From Sporocytophaga myxococcoides DSM 11118 (GTDB taxonomy: Bacteria; Bacteroidota; Bacteroidia; Cytophagales; Cytophagaceae): a stretch of 64,000 nt of DNA. The position numbers and the translations under genes are program-made. This document shows positions 55,888 to 64,000 of this stretch, one piece after another (within the stretch, counting starts at the first letter, position 1; every line of letters begins with the position of its first letter). The notes under the pieces were generated by a model, which was given only the letters and a program-made list of their open reading frames with translations, had not been told where the DNA came from and ran no database searches. Where the stretch lies: the NCBI RefSeq assembly GCF_000426725.1, contig NZ_KE384560.1:456960-520959 (forward strand), read 5' to 3'.

Positions 55888-57087
55888 TTATAAATGTGGT
55901 ATCGGATCTGCTGATCCGTCAGGGTCTTTTTTTACAGAACCATCTTTCTTAAAGTTCTTTCCTCGCATAACAAGTATTCCTGCCATATGTGGAGCCGCCA
56001 TAGAAGTACCACTTATCGTTGCATAACCTCCATTCTTGTATGTAGAGAGAATTTTTACCCCCGGAGCACAATAGTCTACAGTTTTTCCATAGTTAGAGAA
56101 TGATGCAAAAGTGTCCGTAGAATCCATTGCCGAAACAGTGTAGATATTTGGATGGTCAACTCTGGCAGGAGAAGAACTGTCTGCTTTAATGGCTGAATTT
56201 CCTGCCGCTATTGAAAAAACAAAGCCTTTATTAGCAGCATTAAGTACTTCTTTGTCCAGAGAAGGAGAAAATCCTCCACCTAAGCTCATATTTACCACAT
56301 CTCCTGCTTTTCCATTCTGTTCAATATGCTGTACAGCTGCGATAATATTTGAAATACTTCCTTTACCCTGAGCATCCATAGATTTCAGAGCAATTACAGT
56401 AGCTCCTGAAGCAACTCCGACAACTCCAAATCCATTGTCTTTAGCTGCGATGATACCCGCAACGTGCGTGCCATGACCATGGTCGTCATTAACAGTTGTG
56501 CCGGCGATGAACGATTTTGATTTATATGCATCCACCACAAGATCGGGATGGCTAAGATCAACTCCTGTATCTATAATCCACACATATTTTCCGGATCCTT
56601 CGGCATGACCAACCCTCTTTGCTCCCCAGCCTGGGGCCTGATATTCAACGCGGGCAGGACAATCGCTGATAGATACAATTTTATCTTGTTCAAGGTATTC
56701 TATATTGGGATCCTTTTTTAATTTTTCTACTTCACTGGATTCAAGCTTTATGGCAACACCTTTAAGATTGCCATCAAAAGTACGAAGTATCTTTTCGGGA
56801 GCAATTTTGTTTGATCTTAGTACTTTGTGAAAAGCTCTCGTACCCAGTTTTTCACCTGTTTCAGCATATTTTACAATATACTGGCCTGGAATGACTTGTC
56901 CATTGTCCAATGCGGATGCAGTAAGACATTCGTCCTTGTTTCCGCTTGATGGAGGCGTAGTGGGTGAAGAAGGTGTTTGCGTTGTAGGCTCCACTTCTTT
57001 CTCTTTTTTACAAGCAGAAAATAGCAGTGTCAATGCAAATGAATAGGGGATGAGTTTTTTTCCTTTTCTTAAAAGATTTGAAAACAT
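55888..57087 (-). CDS. Subtilisin-like serine protease (S8), lipoprotein
   Basis: The 399-residue protein has a lipoprotein signal (lipobox FSAC, Cys26), a Thr/Pro-rich linker, an I9 inhibitor-like propeptide (about 65-140, ending YLEQDKIVSI) and an S8 domain. Catalytic residues are visible: Asp in IIDTGVDLSHPDL, His in HGHGTHVAGI and Ser in SGTSMAAPHMAG. The protease is expected outside the inner membrane. A family with proteolytic self-processing is likely. Substrate unknown. Confidence 0.93.
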   Translation of the reverse strand: MFSNLLRKGKKLIPYSFALTLLFSACKKEKEVEPTTQTPSSPTTPPSSGNKDECLTASALDNGQVIPGQYIVKYAETGEKLGTRAFHKVLRSNKIAPEKILRTFDGNLKGVAIKLESSEVEKLKKDPNIEYLEQDKIVSISDCPARVEYQAPGWGAKRVGHAEGSGKYVWIIDTGVDLSHPDLVVDAYKSKSFIAGTTVNDDHGHGTHVAGIIAAKDNGFGVVGVASGATVIALKSMDAQGKGSISNIIAAVQHIEQNGKAGDVVNMSLGGGFSPSLDKEVLNAANKGFVFSIAAGNSAIKADSSSPARVDHPNIYTVSAMDSTDTFASFSNYGKTVDYCAPGVKILSTYKNGGYATISGTSMAAPHMAGILVMRGKNFKKDGSVKKDPDGSADPIPHL

Positions 57088-57342
57088 AGAGGATATTTGA
57101 AGTTTGAATCAGGCTGTGATAAAAGCCTGAATTAATTTATAAACCTTAAACATAATCCTTCTGCGCTATGGTTCAGTTGCGTAAAAAATTGTAAAGCTAA
57201 AAGTTGATAGCATAAAGCTAAAAGTTAAAAAAAATGACAAGAGAAGAAAAGTATCCCCCTGATTAGGATCTTTGGGCCCGACTCATTTGACTGAATTCTT
57301 TAGATGGTGATTTGGTATGAAGTTGTTTAGACTAGCATAAAA
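57088..57342. other. Intergenic region with repeat copy
   Basis: No gene is seen. A degenerate AAAGCTAAAAG repeat (57190-57232) belongs to the same family as those at 47218 and 55811. The rest is unremarkable. Confidence 0.5.
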
Positions 57343-57367
57343 AAAGCGAAGAGGTTATCTTCGCTTT
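57343..57367 (-). terminator. Terminator of cysCDN
   Basis: Stem AAAGCGAAG (57343-57351) with CTTCGCTTT (57359-57367), followed on the minus strand by T's. Confidence 0.8.
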
Positions 57368-57390
57368 CCGATATGTATTGAATCAGTTAA

Positions 57391-58668
57391 TTAGATAATC
57401 ATTCCGGCACCAACTGTTTCATTGGTAAACTCGTCTACTAGTATTACGCTTCCAGTAGATCTGTTTTTCTTATAGCTATCGAAGAATAAAGGATTGGTAG
57501 TTCTTATAAGAATTCTTCCAATATCATTAAGTCCAATTGTTTTATCATCTTCAATTTTGTGCAGGGTATTGATGTTAACTTTGTAACGAACATCTTTCAC
57601 AACACATTTAGCTTCTCTTGAAGTATGTCTGATGATATATTTCGATGCAGGGTTTAATTTTTTGTCATTCAACCAGCAGATCATCAATTCAACATCCTGA
57701 CTAGCACTTGGCTGATTGTTTGGCTTCACAATCATATCTCCACGGCTGATATCAATGTCATTTTCAAGTGTTATTGTTACTGACATCGGAGGGAATGCTT
57801 CTTCAAGCTTTCCGTCAATGGTTTCAATAGATTTAATTTTTGAAGTAAATCCTGAAGGGAGTGCAATCACTTCATCTCCCGGTTTGAAAACCCCACCTTC
57901 AACTCTTCCTGCGTAACCTCTGAAGTCATGGTATTCTTCGCTTAATGGACGGATAACCCACTGCACAGGGAATCTTGAATCAACATAGTTAAGATCTGTA
58001 TTGATGTTTACATTTTCCAATGTATAAAGAAGAGTTCCTCCTTTATACCAAGGCATGTTTTCAGACTCATCCACTACATTATCTCCATGCAAAGCAGAAA
58101 TTGGGATGTAGCGTATATCTGGAACAGATAATTTTGAAGAGAAGTCAGAGAACTGTTGTTTGATTTTTTCGAAAACTTCTTCTTTATAGTCAACAAGGTC
58201 CATCTTGTTAACGCAGATGATAATGTGCTTTATCTGAAGCAAAGATGCAATAAAAGCATGTCTGCAGGTTTGTTCCACAACACCATGTCTTGCATCTACA
58301 AGCACGATAGCAAGGTTTGCTGTAGAAGCTCCTGTTACCATGTTTCTTGTATACTGAATATGACCCGGAGTATCAGCAATAATGAATTTTCTTTTAGGAG
58401 TGGCAAAATATCTGTATGCCACATCTATGGTAATACCTTGTTCTCTTTCAGCTCTGAGTCCGTCTGTAAGTAGCGCAAGATTAACATATCCGTCACCTCT
58501 CTGCTCACTGGTTCTTTCAATGGCTTCCAGCTGATCTTCAAAGATAGATTTAGAATCGTAAAGTAATCTTCCAATCAGGGTACTTTTTCCATCGTCTACA
58601 CTTCCCGCTGTGGTGAACCTTAGAAGGTCCATTTCAAGATAGCTATTTTTAGTTTGTGTTTCAGTCAT
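57391..58668 (-). CDS. cysN: Sulfate adenylyltransferase GTPase subunit
   Basis: The 425-residue GTPase activates sulfate together with CysD, forming adenylyl sulfate (APS). G motifs: GSVDDGKSTLIGRLLYD near residue 17, DTPGHIQYTRN near 98 and NKMDLVD near 153. Elongation-factor-like beta-barrel domains follow, and no CysC fusion is present. It is the last gene of the cysC-cysD-cysN operon, 65 bases after cysD, and is followed by a terminator. Confidence 0.96.
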   Translation of the reverse strand: MTETQTKNSYLEMDLLRFTTAGSVDDGKSTLIGRLLYDSKSIFEDQLEAIERTSEQRGDGYVNLALLTDGLRAEREQGITIDVAYRYFATPKRKFIIADTPGHIQYTRNMVTGASTANLAIVLVDARHGVVEQTCRHAFIASLLQIKHIIICVNKMDLVDYKEEVFEKIKQQFSDFSSKLSVPDIRYIPISALHGDNVVDESENMPWYKGGTLLYTLENVNINTDLNYVDSRFPVQWVIRPLSEEYHDFRGYAGRVEGGVFKPGDEVIALPSGFTSKIKSIETIDGKLEEAFPPMSVTITLENDIDISRGDMIVKPNNQPSASQDVELMICWLNDKKLNPASKYIIRHTSREAKCVVKDVRYKVNINTLHKIEDDKTIGLNDIGRILIRTTNPLFFDSYKKNRSTGSVILVDEFTNETVGAGMII

Positions 58669-58733
58669 TGCTTTAAGGCTGTTATAATTTCAGTCGGCTA
58701 ACTGTTTGAATTGTACGTCTTGAAATTGATTTA

Positions 58734-59639
58734 TTAAAAATATCCTTGTTTCTTTCTGTCTTCCATTGCAGCTTCAGATCTTTTGTCATCAGCTCTGGTG
58801 CCACGCTCTGTCTGACGCGCGGCTGCAACTTCCTGGATGATTTCATCAAGGGTAGACGCATCTGATTCAACAGCTCCTGTACAAGTCATATCACCAACAG
58901 TTCTGAATCTGATAGTTCTCTCTTCATAGTGCTCATCCTTTAAAAGAGTGATATAGTCAGATTTTGCTAAAAGCATTCCGTTTCTGTCAACAATGGTTCT
59001 TTTATGAGAGAAATAAATAGTTGGAATTTCAAGCTTTTCCATGGCAATATATTGCCATACATCCATTTCAGTCCAGTTACTCAAAGGGAATATTCTGAAG
59101 TGCTCTCCTGGGCTCTTTTTGCCATTGAATAAATTCCAAAGTTCCGGTCTTTGATTTTTTGGATCCCACTGACCAAATTCGTCTCTGTGAGAGAAAAAAC
59201 GCTCTTTAGCTCTTGCTTTTTCTTCATCTCTTCTTGCTCCACCGAAGCAGGCATCAAACTTAAATTCTTCAATAGCATCAAGAAGTGTAATAGTCTGAAG
59301 ACCGTTTCTGCTTGGATTTGGTCCTTTTTCCTCAACGGCCCTGCCCTGATTTATTGAATCCTGTACATTTCTGACAATTAGTCTTGCTCCAACTTTTTTC
59401 ACAAGATCATCTCTGAAGTCCAGAGCTTCCTGAAAGTTGTGCCCTGTATCAATGTGCATCAACGGGAATGGTAGTTTTGCAGGCCAGAATGCTTTCTGTG
59501 CAAGCCTTACCATCACAATTGAGTCTTTTCCTCCCGAAAAAAGTAATGCTGGTCTCTCGAACTGTGCGGCCACTTCTCTCATGATGAATATCGCTTCCGC
59601 CTCAAGCTGTTTCAGGTGACTTAAATTGTAGGAAATCAT
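58734..59639 (-). CDS. cysD: Sulfate adenylyltransferase subunit 2
   Basis: The 301-residue PP-loop ATPase has FSGGKDSIVMVRLA near residue 34, HIDTGHNF near 62 and FGGARRDEEKARAKERFFSHRDEFGQWDPK (location only, residue 132). It makes APS from ATP and sulfate with the CysN GTPase. The start at MISYNLSHL is clear. It lies 52 bases after cysC in the operon. Confidence 0.97.
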   Translation of the reverse strand: MISYNLSHLKQLEAEAIFIMREVAAQFERPALLFSGGKDSIVMVRLAQKAFWPAKLPFPLMHIDTGHNFQEALDFRDDLVKKVGARLIVRNVQDSINQGRAVEEKGPNPSRNGLQTITLLDAIEEFKFDACFGGARRDEEKARAKERFFSHRDEFGQWDPKNQRPELWNLFNGKKSPGEHFRIFPLSNWTEMDVWQYIAMEKLEIPTIYFSHKRTIVDRNGMLLAKSDYITLLKDEHYEERTIRFRTVGDMTCTGAVESDASTLDEIIQEVAAARQTERGTRADDKRSEAAMEDRKKQGYF

Positions 59640-59691
59640 AGGTTATAAGGTTTGAAAAGCCAAATATGGCTTAACTATTACAATTTTAAGG

Positions 59692-60288
59692 TTAATTTAT
59701 TTTTATCTTTTTGTAAACTGCAGTTAAGATCTCTTCTTTGCACATATCCAAAGGTTTAAGATCTGTCCTTACTTCCAGACTAGGATTCTGTGGCTCTTCA
59801 AAAGGTGAATCTAATCCAGTGAAATTCTTTAATTCTCCATTTCTGGCTTTGCGATACAAGCCCTTTACATCTCTTTGCTCGCATATCTCGAATGGACAAT
59901 TCACATAAAGTTCGAAATAATCCTCAGCGCCGATAATATTTTTGGCCATATTACGGATTTCTTCTGTTGGACTTATTAATGAACAGATAGTTATAACCCC
60001 GCAATTAAGAAATAATTTTGATACCTCTGCTGCTCTTCGGATATTTTCTATCCTCTCAGCTTCAGAAAAACCAAGATTGTTATTTATACCTGTCCTTAAA
60101 TTATCGCCATCCAGCAGCTGTGTCAGGAATCCGTTTTTATGTAGTTCTTGCTCAATGGCTTTCGCCAAAGTGCTTTTTCCGGAACCAGAAAGACCCACCA
60201 TCCAGATCACAACAGATTTTTGGTGTAAAATCGTTTCCTTATCTTCTCTTTTAAGAATTCGATCGAATATAGGATGAATATTTTCCAA
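59692..60288 (-). CDS. cysC: Adenylylsulfate kinase (TTG start)
   Basis: The 198-residue P-loop kinase phosphorylates APS to PAPS, the universal sulfuryl donor. Walker A is GLSGSGKSTLAKAIE near residue 33, then LLDGDNLRTGINNNLGFS near 58, and NCPFEICEQRDVKGLYRKAR near 130. No in-frame ATG precedes ENIHPIFDRIL, the usual opening, so the TTG at 60288 is the start. It heads the cysC-cysD-cysN operon and is divergent from cysQ. Confidence 0.95.
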   Translation of the reverse strand: MENIHPIFDRILKREDKETILHQKSVVIWMVGLSGSGKSTLAKAIEQELHKNGFLTQLLDGDNLRTGINNNLGFSEAERIENIRRAAEVSKLFLNCGVITICSLISPTEEIRNMAKNIIGAEDYFELYVNCPFEICEQRDVKGLYRKARNGELKNFTGLDSPFEEPQNPSLEVRTDLKPLDMCKEEILTAVYKKIKIN

Positions 60289-60362
60289 AGGATGTTAAGA
60301 AATTTTAATCTGTAAAAATACTACATTTTCAGTAAAAAAAAGAGAGAATGACCAAAATTATC

Positions 60363-60370
60363 TAAATTTG
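60363..60370 (+). promoter_or_regulatory. Promoter -7 candidate of cysQ (TAAATTTG)
   Basis: It matches TAnnTTTG, 23 bases before the cysQ ATG in the 104-base divergent gap. Confidence 0.4.
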
Positions 60371-60392
60371 AAACTCAATAAATAGAGGAATC

Positions 60393-61175
60393 ATGCAACT
60401 GCCTGAAATTAATTTTGATAAAGTTCAAGAAATAGCCCTGGGGGCAGGCAAACTCATCATGGAAGTCTATAGTCTGCCCGACTTTACCGACCTCATTGAT
60501 ACAAAAGCCGATAACTCTCCATTAACGCTTGCAGACAAAAAGTCTAATGATTTCATAGTTGCTGGCTTAAAGAGCCTTACGCCGCAAATTCCCATCATTT
60601 CTGAAGAAGAAAAAGAGGTTCCGTTTGATGTAAGAAAAAATTGGTCAGTATTCTGGCTGGTAGATCCTCTGGATGGAACCAAAGAATTTATTAAAAGGAA
60701 CGGTGAATTCACTGTGAACATAGGCCTGATTGCTAATGGTTACCCTGTTGCTGGTGTTATTTATGCTCCTGTTCTGGATGAATTGTATTTTGGGCAAATT
60801 GGAAAAGGAAGTTTTAAACGCAGTAAGGGGAAAACTTTTCCCATTAAAGTAAGCGACAGGAAAACGGATCTTATCGGTGTTGGAAGCCGCTCACATGCTG
60901 CAAAAGAGGAAGAAGATTTTTTCTCAAGATTTAATGTCGCAGATAGAATTTCAAAAGGAAGTTCTTTAAAATTCTGTCTTCTTGCTGAAGGTAGCGCTGA
61001 TCTTTATTATCGCCATGGCCCGACTATGGAGTGGGATACTGGCGCAGGCCAGGCTATTGTGGAAGCAAGTGGTGGGGTTGTAGTAAATCTGGGCAAAAAA
61101 AGATTTGAATACAACAAAGAGTCCTTGCTTAATAGTAGTTTTATATGTGCTTCTGACGAAGTGTTTCTTAGCTGA
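60393..61175 (+). CDS. cysQ: 3'(2'),5'-bisphosphate nucleotidase
   Basis: The 260-residue inositol-phosphatase-fold enzyme has ISEEEKEV near residue 69, DPLDGTKEF near 91 and WDTGAGQAIVEASGG near 216, the metal and phosphate motifs. It converts PAP, the by-product of sulfotransfer, to AMP. It lies beside the PAPS operon and precedes the glycosyltransferase gene by 20 bases, consistent with heading a sulfation operon. Confidence 0.96.
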   Translation: MQLPEINFDKVQEIALGAGKLIMEVYSLPDFTDLIDTKADNSPLTLADKKSNDFIVAGLKSLTPQIPIISEEEKEVPFDVRKNWSVFWLVDPLDGTKEFIKRNGEFTVNIGLIANGYPVAGVIYAPVLDELYFGQIGKGSFKRSKGKTFPIKVSDRKTDLIGVGSRSHAAKEEEDFFSRFNVADRISKGSSLKFCLLAEGSADLYYRHGPTMEWDTGAGQAIVEASGGVVVNLGKKRFEYNKESLLNSSFICASDEVFLS

Positions 61176-61195
61176 AAGTTGCATAAAGTTTAAGT

Positions 61196-62131
61196 ATGAT
61201 TTCCTCTGAAATTAGTTATTCTGTTGTTGTTCCTGTATTTAACAGTTCTCACTCTCTTGTGGAGCTGAGAGACAGAATTGATGCTGTTTTTAAAAATGAA
61301 TTGATGGAAACATATGAACTTATTTTTATTGATGATGGCTCTGAAAATGAACTGACATGGCCGTTTCTTAATGGCCTATCAAAAAAATATAAAGAAGTTA
61401 CAAGCATCAGGCTGATGAGGAACTTCGGCAAACAGGGAGCTTTGCTTTGTGGTTTCACTAATGCTAAGGGGCGTTATATTATCACGATAGATGACGATTT
61501 ACAACATTTTCCGGAAGATATTCCTTCTCTTGCTGCACTAAATACTCATGATGTGGTTATTGGTAGGTTTGATAAAAAGGAACACAGCATAAGTAAAAAG
61601 ATTTTTAGCAGAATTAATAACTGGTTTGAGGCTAAGCTGTTGGGCAAACCTGAACATATCAGAAATAGTCCGTTCAAGCTTATAAAAGCTGAAGTTGTTA
61701 AAGCTTTTTTACAAATTAAAACTCCAAATCCATCTGTAAGTGCATTGCTATTTTATGTTACCAAAGATGTAAAGAATGTAAATGTCCGACATGCAAAAAG
61801 GCCTTATGACAAATCAGGTTTTACTCTGAAGAAAATGTTTGCAACTTTTGCCAATATGCTTTTTAATAACAGCAGCTTTTTGTTAAAACTTATTGCTTAC
61901 GTCGGGGTCTCCATTTCATTTTTCAGTTTCCTACTTGCTCTGATTTATTTCGTGAAAAAACTTACAGTAGGCATACCTGTTCCGGGATATGCATCTTTAG
62001 TAACTGTAACTTTATTTATCGGGGGGCTTATGCTTTTTTCCATAGGCATAGTTGGCGAATATCTGATCAGGATCATTAATGGAGTGGAATTAAAGCCTGC
62101 TTATGTTGTAAGGGAAAAATCGGGAGAATGA
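61196..62131 (+). CDS. Membrane family-2 glycosyltransferase
   Basis: The 311-residue protein has a GT2 domain with VVPVFNSSHSLVELRDR near residue 10, FIDDGSEN near 44, MRNFGKQGALLCGF near 74 and the DDDLQHFPED metal site near 97. Two C-terminal transmembrane helices (about 230-255 and 262-288) resemble GtrB and undecaprenyl-phosphate glycosyltransferases. It probably loads a sugar onto a lipid carrier. It lies between cysQ and the WbqC gene (one base to the next ATG), so it is part of the sulfation operon. Confidence 0.9.
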   Translation: MISSEISYSVVVPVFNSSHSLVELRDRIDAVFKNELMETYELIFIDDGSENELTWPFLNGLSKKYKEVTSIRLMRNFGKQGALLCGFTNAKGRYIITIDDDLQHFPEDIPSLAALNTHDVVIGRFDKKEHSISKKIFSRINNWFEAKLLGKPEHIRNSPFKLIKAEVVKAFLQIKTPNPSVSALLFYVTKDVKNVNVRHAKRPYDKSGFTLKKMFATFANMLFNNSSFLLKLIAYVGVSISFFSFLLALIYFVKKLTVGIPVPGYASLVTVTLFIGGLMLFSIGIVGEYLIRIINGVELKPAYVVREKSGE

Positions 62132-62132
62132 A

Positions 62133-62822
62133 ATGAAAAAGACTGTGGTCATACTTCAGTCAAATTATATTCCCTGGAAAGGATATTTTGATTTAATCAA
62201 TAGTGCTGACGAATTTATTTTTTATGATGACGTTCAATATACTACTGGAGACTGGAGAAACAGAAATAAAATAAAAACAGATGAAGGTGCAAAATGGCTA
62301 ACCATTCCTGTTGGTGATAATATTAAGCGAACTATAAAGGAAGTAAGGTTTATAAATAAAGATTGGAAAAGAAAGCACTTTCAGACACTTGAAAAGTATT
62401 ATTCCAAAGCCCCTTTCTATGAAAGTTCCTTACCTTTAATTAATAAATTGTATTTCAACGAAATTGAGACATTATCAGAATTTAATCAGTCTGCGATAAA
62501 AGAAATTTCTAATTGGTTAGGATTAACAACCAAATTTAATGATTCTTCCATCTATGCCCCGAAGGGGGATAAAATAGGTCGTTTAATAGATATTCTTGTA
62601 AAGACAGAGGCTACAGAGTTTTTGTGTGGGCCAGCAGTAAAGAATTATTTAAAGCAAGAATCAATTCAGGAAAAAGGGATAGCATTGAGATATTTTGATT
62701 ATTCTGGTTATAAAGTATACCATCAGCTCTTTCCTCCTTTCATCCACGAAGTAAGCATTCTGGACCTCATATTTAATGAAGGGGAGCACTCGATCGAATT
62801 CCTAAAAAGTTATAGCAGTTGA
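62133..62822 (+). CDS. WbqC-family protein
   Basis: The 229-residue protein has the WbqC opening VVILQSNYIPWKGYFDLI, a DDVQYTTGDWRNRNKIK segment near residue 32 and an ending with VYHQLFPPFIHEVSILDLIFNEG (location only). WbqC proteins occur in O-antigen and exopolysaccharide gene clusters; their catalytic role is uncertain. It overlaps the sulfotransferase start (GTGA) and follows the glycosyltransferase by one base. Confidence 0.88.
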   Translation: MKKTVVILQSNYIPWKGYFDLINSADEFIFYDDVQYTTGDWRNRNKIKTDEGAKWLTIPVGDNIKRTIKEVRFINKDWKRKHFQTLEKYYSKAPFYESSLPLINKLYFNEIETLSEFNQSAIKEISNWLGLTTKFNDSSIYAPKGDKIGRLIDILVKTEATEFLCGPAVKNYLKQESIQEKGIALRYFDYSGYKVYHQLFPPFIHEVSILDLIFNEGEHSIEFLKSYSS

Positions 62823-63889
62823 AATTTATTTTCGTCACCGGTTTATATAGATCAGGAACAACCCTTCTGGAAAAGCTTCTATTCCAGCATCCTTCGGTCA
62901 GCATCGCATTTCAGCCCTATCCTTCTTTTTATCATTTGGTGAAAAAGAGATTTAATGAAATTCAAAATATTTCATCCGTTTATCCTATCAATACCCGGTT
63001 GGATAATGAGTATTTTGAAATGAAGGATTTTATCGAATTTCTTAATCGCTATAAATTTACCGAGGCAGATAAGGTTCATTCAGGACTTGAATCATTGCTT
63101 CATTCCAACAATGGTTTTATTGATTTATTCAAACAGTTACAGCTGGAAGCAGGGAAGGAGTACATTACCAATGAGATATCATTTGCTGGTAGTAAGGAAA
63201 TATTATGTGAAGATTTTGTCGGTGCACTTCTTGAAAATGGTGTACGTGTAATTCACATTGTAAGAGATCCAAGAGATGTACTTTGCTCTGCTGCTTTAGG
63301 AAAAGAATATACAGGGAGAATCAGGCCATTGTTGTACACACTAAGAATGTGGCGGAAGTCTGTTGCGTTTCGTATTCAGTACTCTGAACATCCACTGTTT
63401 TATTCTGTCAGGTATGAAGATCTGGTTAAGTCTCCTATGTCTGTAATGAAAGAATTAGCTGGCTTTATGAATGTCCAGGAAATAGAATTAAAGTCAAAGC
63501 TCATGGATCAGCAGGGAAATATTTGGAAAAGCAATTCATCATTTGGAAAAAGTGAATTGATATCCTCTTCATCTATTGGCAAGTATAAAGAGATTCTCGA
63601 TGATAATGCCATTGCGTATGTTAATACGCTTTGCGCTCCCGAATTAAAATATTTGAATTACGAATGTGAAGATGTTAAAGATTCAAAAGAAGTTTTCGAA
63701 GCATTTAAAGAACCATTCCCCGTAGACCATGATTTGTTTCAGCATGATTATTCAGTTAGTGAAATAAATCAAAATATGGAAATTAAAAGGGTGAGCCTTT
63801 TAAAGGAAGATGGACTTTCGTGTAAAGAAACAGAAAAGTATTACCAGTTTGAATCGGTATATAAAATTTTAAAAAAGCATGCAATCTAA
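62819..63889 (+). CDS. PAPS-dependent sulfotransferase
   Basis: The 356-residue protein starts with a GTG overlapping the preceding stop. The 5'-phosphosulfate-binding loop is GLYRSGTTLLEKLL near residue 7, and the 3'-phosphate-binding site is HIVRDPRDVLCS near 145, followed by SVRYEDLVKSP. This fits sulfotransferases of the Sulfotransfer_1/3 type that use PAPS. The acceptor is unknown; the context suggests a surface glycan or lipid. It has no membrane segment. It overlaps the next gene by 11 bases. Confidence 0.9.
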   Translation: MKFIFVTGLYRSGTTLLEKLLFQHPSVSIAFQPYPSFYHLVKKRFNEIQNISSVYPINTRLDNEYFEMKDFIEFLNRYKFTEADKVHSGLESLLHSNNGFIDLFKQLQLEAGKEYITNEISFAGSKEILCEDFVGALLENGVRVIHIVRDPRDVLCSAALGKEYTGRIRPLLYTLRMWRKSVAFRIQYSEHPLFYSVRYEDLVKSPMSVMKELAGFMNVQEIELKSKLMDQQGNIWKSNSSFGKSELISSSSIGKYKEILDDNAIAYVNTLCAPELKYLNYECEDVKDSKEVFEAFKEPFPVDHDLFQHDYSVSEINQNMEIKRVSLLKEDGLSCKETEKYYQFESVYKILKKHAI

Positions 63890-64000
63890 AATTGAAATAA
63901 TAAAAACAGAAGATGGGTCTCATTCTCTTTATATACCTGATATGAAAGAAACATATCACTCGACTCACGGAGCATTGCGTGAATCAGAATATGTATTTAT
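63879..64000 (+). CDS. mnmD: MnmD-like tRNA methyltransferase, 3' truncated by window edge
   Basis: About 40 residues are visible. The opening contains IIKTEDGSHSLYIPDMKETY followed by the conserved HSTHGALRES and EYVF. This matches the MnmC/MnmD methyltransferase domain that completes 5-methylaminomethyl-2-thiouridine in tRNA. The ATG overlaps the sulfotransferase stop by 11 bases, so it is cotranscribed but functionally unrelated. The rest lies beyond the window. Confidence 0.75.
   Translation, partial: MQSKIEIIKTEDGSHSLYIPDMKETYHSTHGALRESEYVF

Overview
The window looks like a chromosomal segment of a low-GC Bacteroidota bacterium, most likely of the Cytophagales type. The evidence is a very large family-8 cellulase with eight Ig-like and four CBM6 modules and a C-terminal type IX secretion (T9SS) sorting domain, a second T9SS-tagged protein, many Bacteroidota-style lipoproteins, TAnnTTTG promoter motifs, few Shine-Dalgarno sequences, a bacilliredoxin (YtxJ), and a fused E1 alpha/beta 2-oxoacid dehydrogenase. 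A cellulolytic glider such as Sporocytophaga or Cytophaga would fit, but that is inference.

Layout. 1-3 kb: a 5'-truncated DUF4157 (HELAH) protein of the kind found with extracellular contractile injection systems, plus a secreted partner. 3-7 kb: an acidic SUKH-like protein, an SRPBCC protein, small unknown proteins and an SDR oxidoreductase. 7-9.7 kb: an MBOAT O-acyltransferase with a membrane-anchored SGNH-like partner. 9.7-18 kb: loosely packed accessory genes, including an FMN reductase, three ligand-binding-fold proteins counting the one at 4 kb, a T9SS cargo protein, a MORN-repeat lipoprotein flanked by diverged repeats, an alpha/beta hydrolase of foreign-looking composition, a lipoprotein archaemetzincin and a YHS lipoprotein. 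18-23.4 kb: DJ-1/PfpI protein, GAPDH, a GlxA-type AraC regulator and a four-PAS histidine kinase. 23.6-26.6 kb: a tight five-gene operon of unknown function with a tandem paralogue pair; this is the best candidate for an undescribed system. 26.7-30.5 kb: ECF sigma/anti-sigma operon, a zeta-toxin-like pair and tRNA-His. 30.5-39.2 kb: housekeeping genes (dihydroorotase, DEAD-box helicase, LutB-like protein, M28 peptidase, glycine decarboxylase). 39-47 kb: small proteins and the giant cellulase. 47-57 kb: lipoyl synthase, OsmC, YtxJ, a YxGD-repeat protein with a lipoprotein neighbour, the E1 fusion, an M16 peptidase, IspF and a subtilase lipoprotein.

57.4-64 kb: a sulfate-activation and sulfotransfer locus. 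CysD/CysN make APS, CysC makes PAPS, a PAPS-type sulfotransferase would use it and CysQ would clear the PAP by-product. It sits with a family-2 glycosyltransferase and a WbqC protein, and no PAPS reductase is seen, so it probably makes a sulfated surface glycan or lipid. The window ends inside an mnmD-like tRNA methyltransferase gene.

No insertion sequence, prophage, CRISPR array or rRNA was recognised. Several intergenic gaps hold inverted repeats or dispersed hairpin families.
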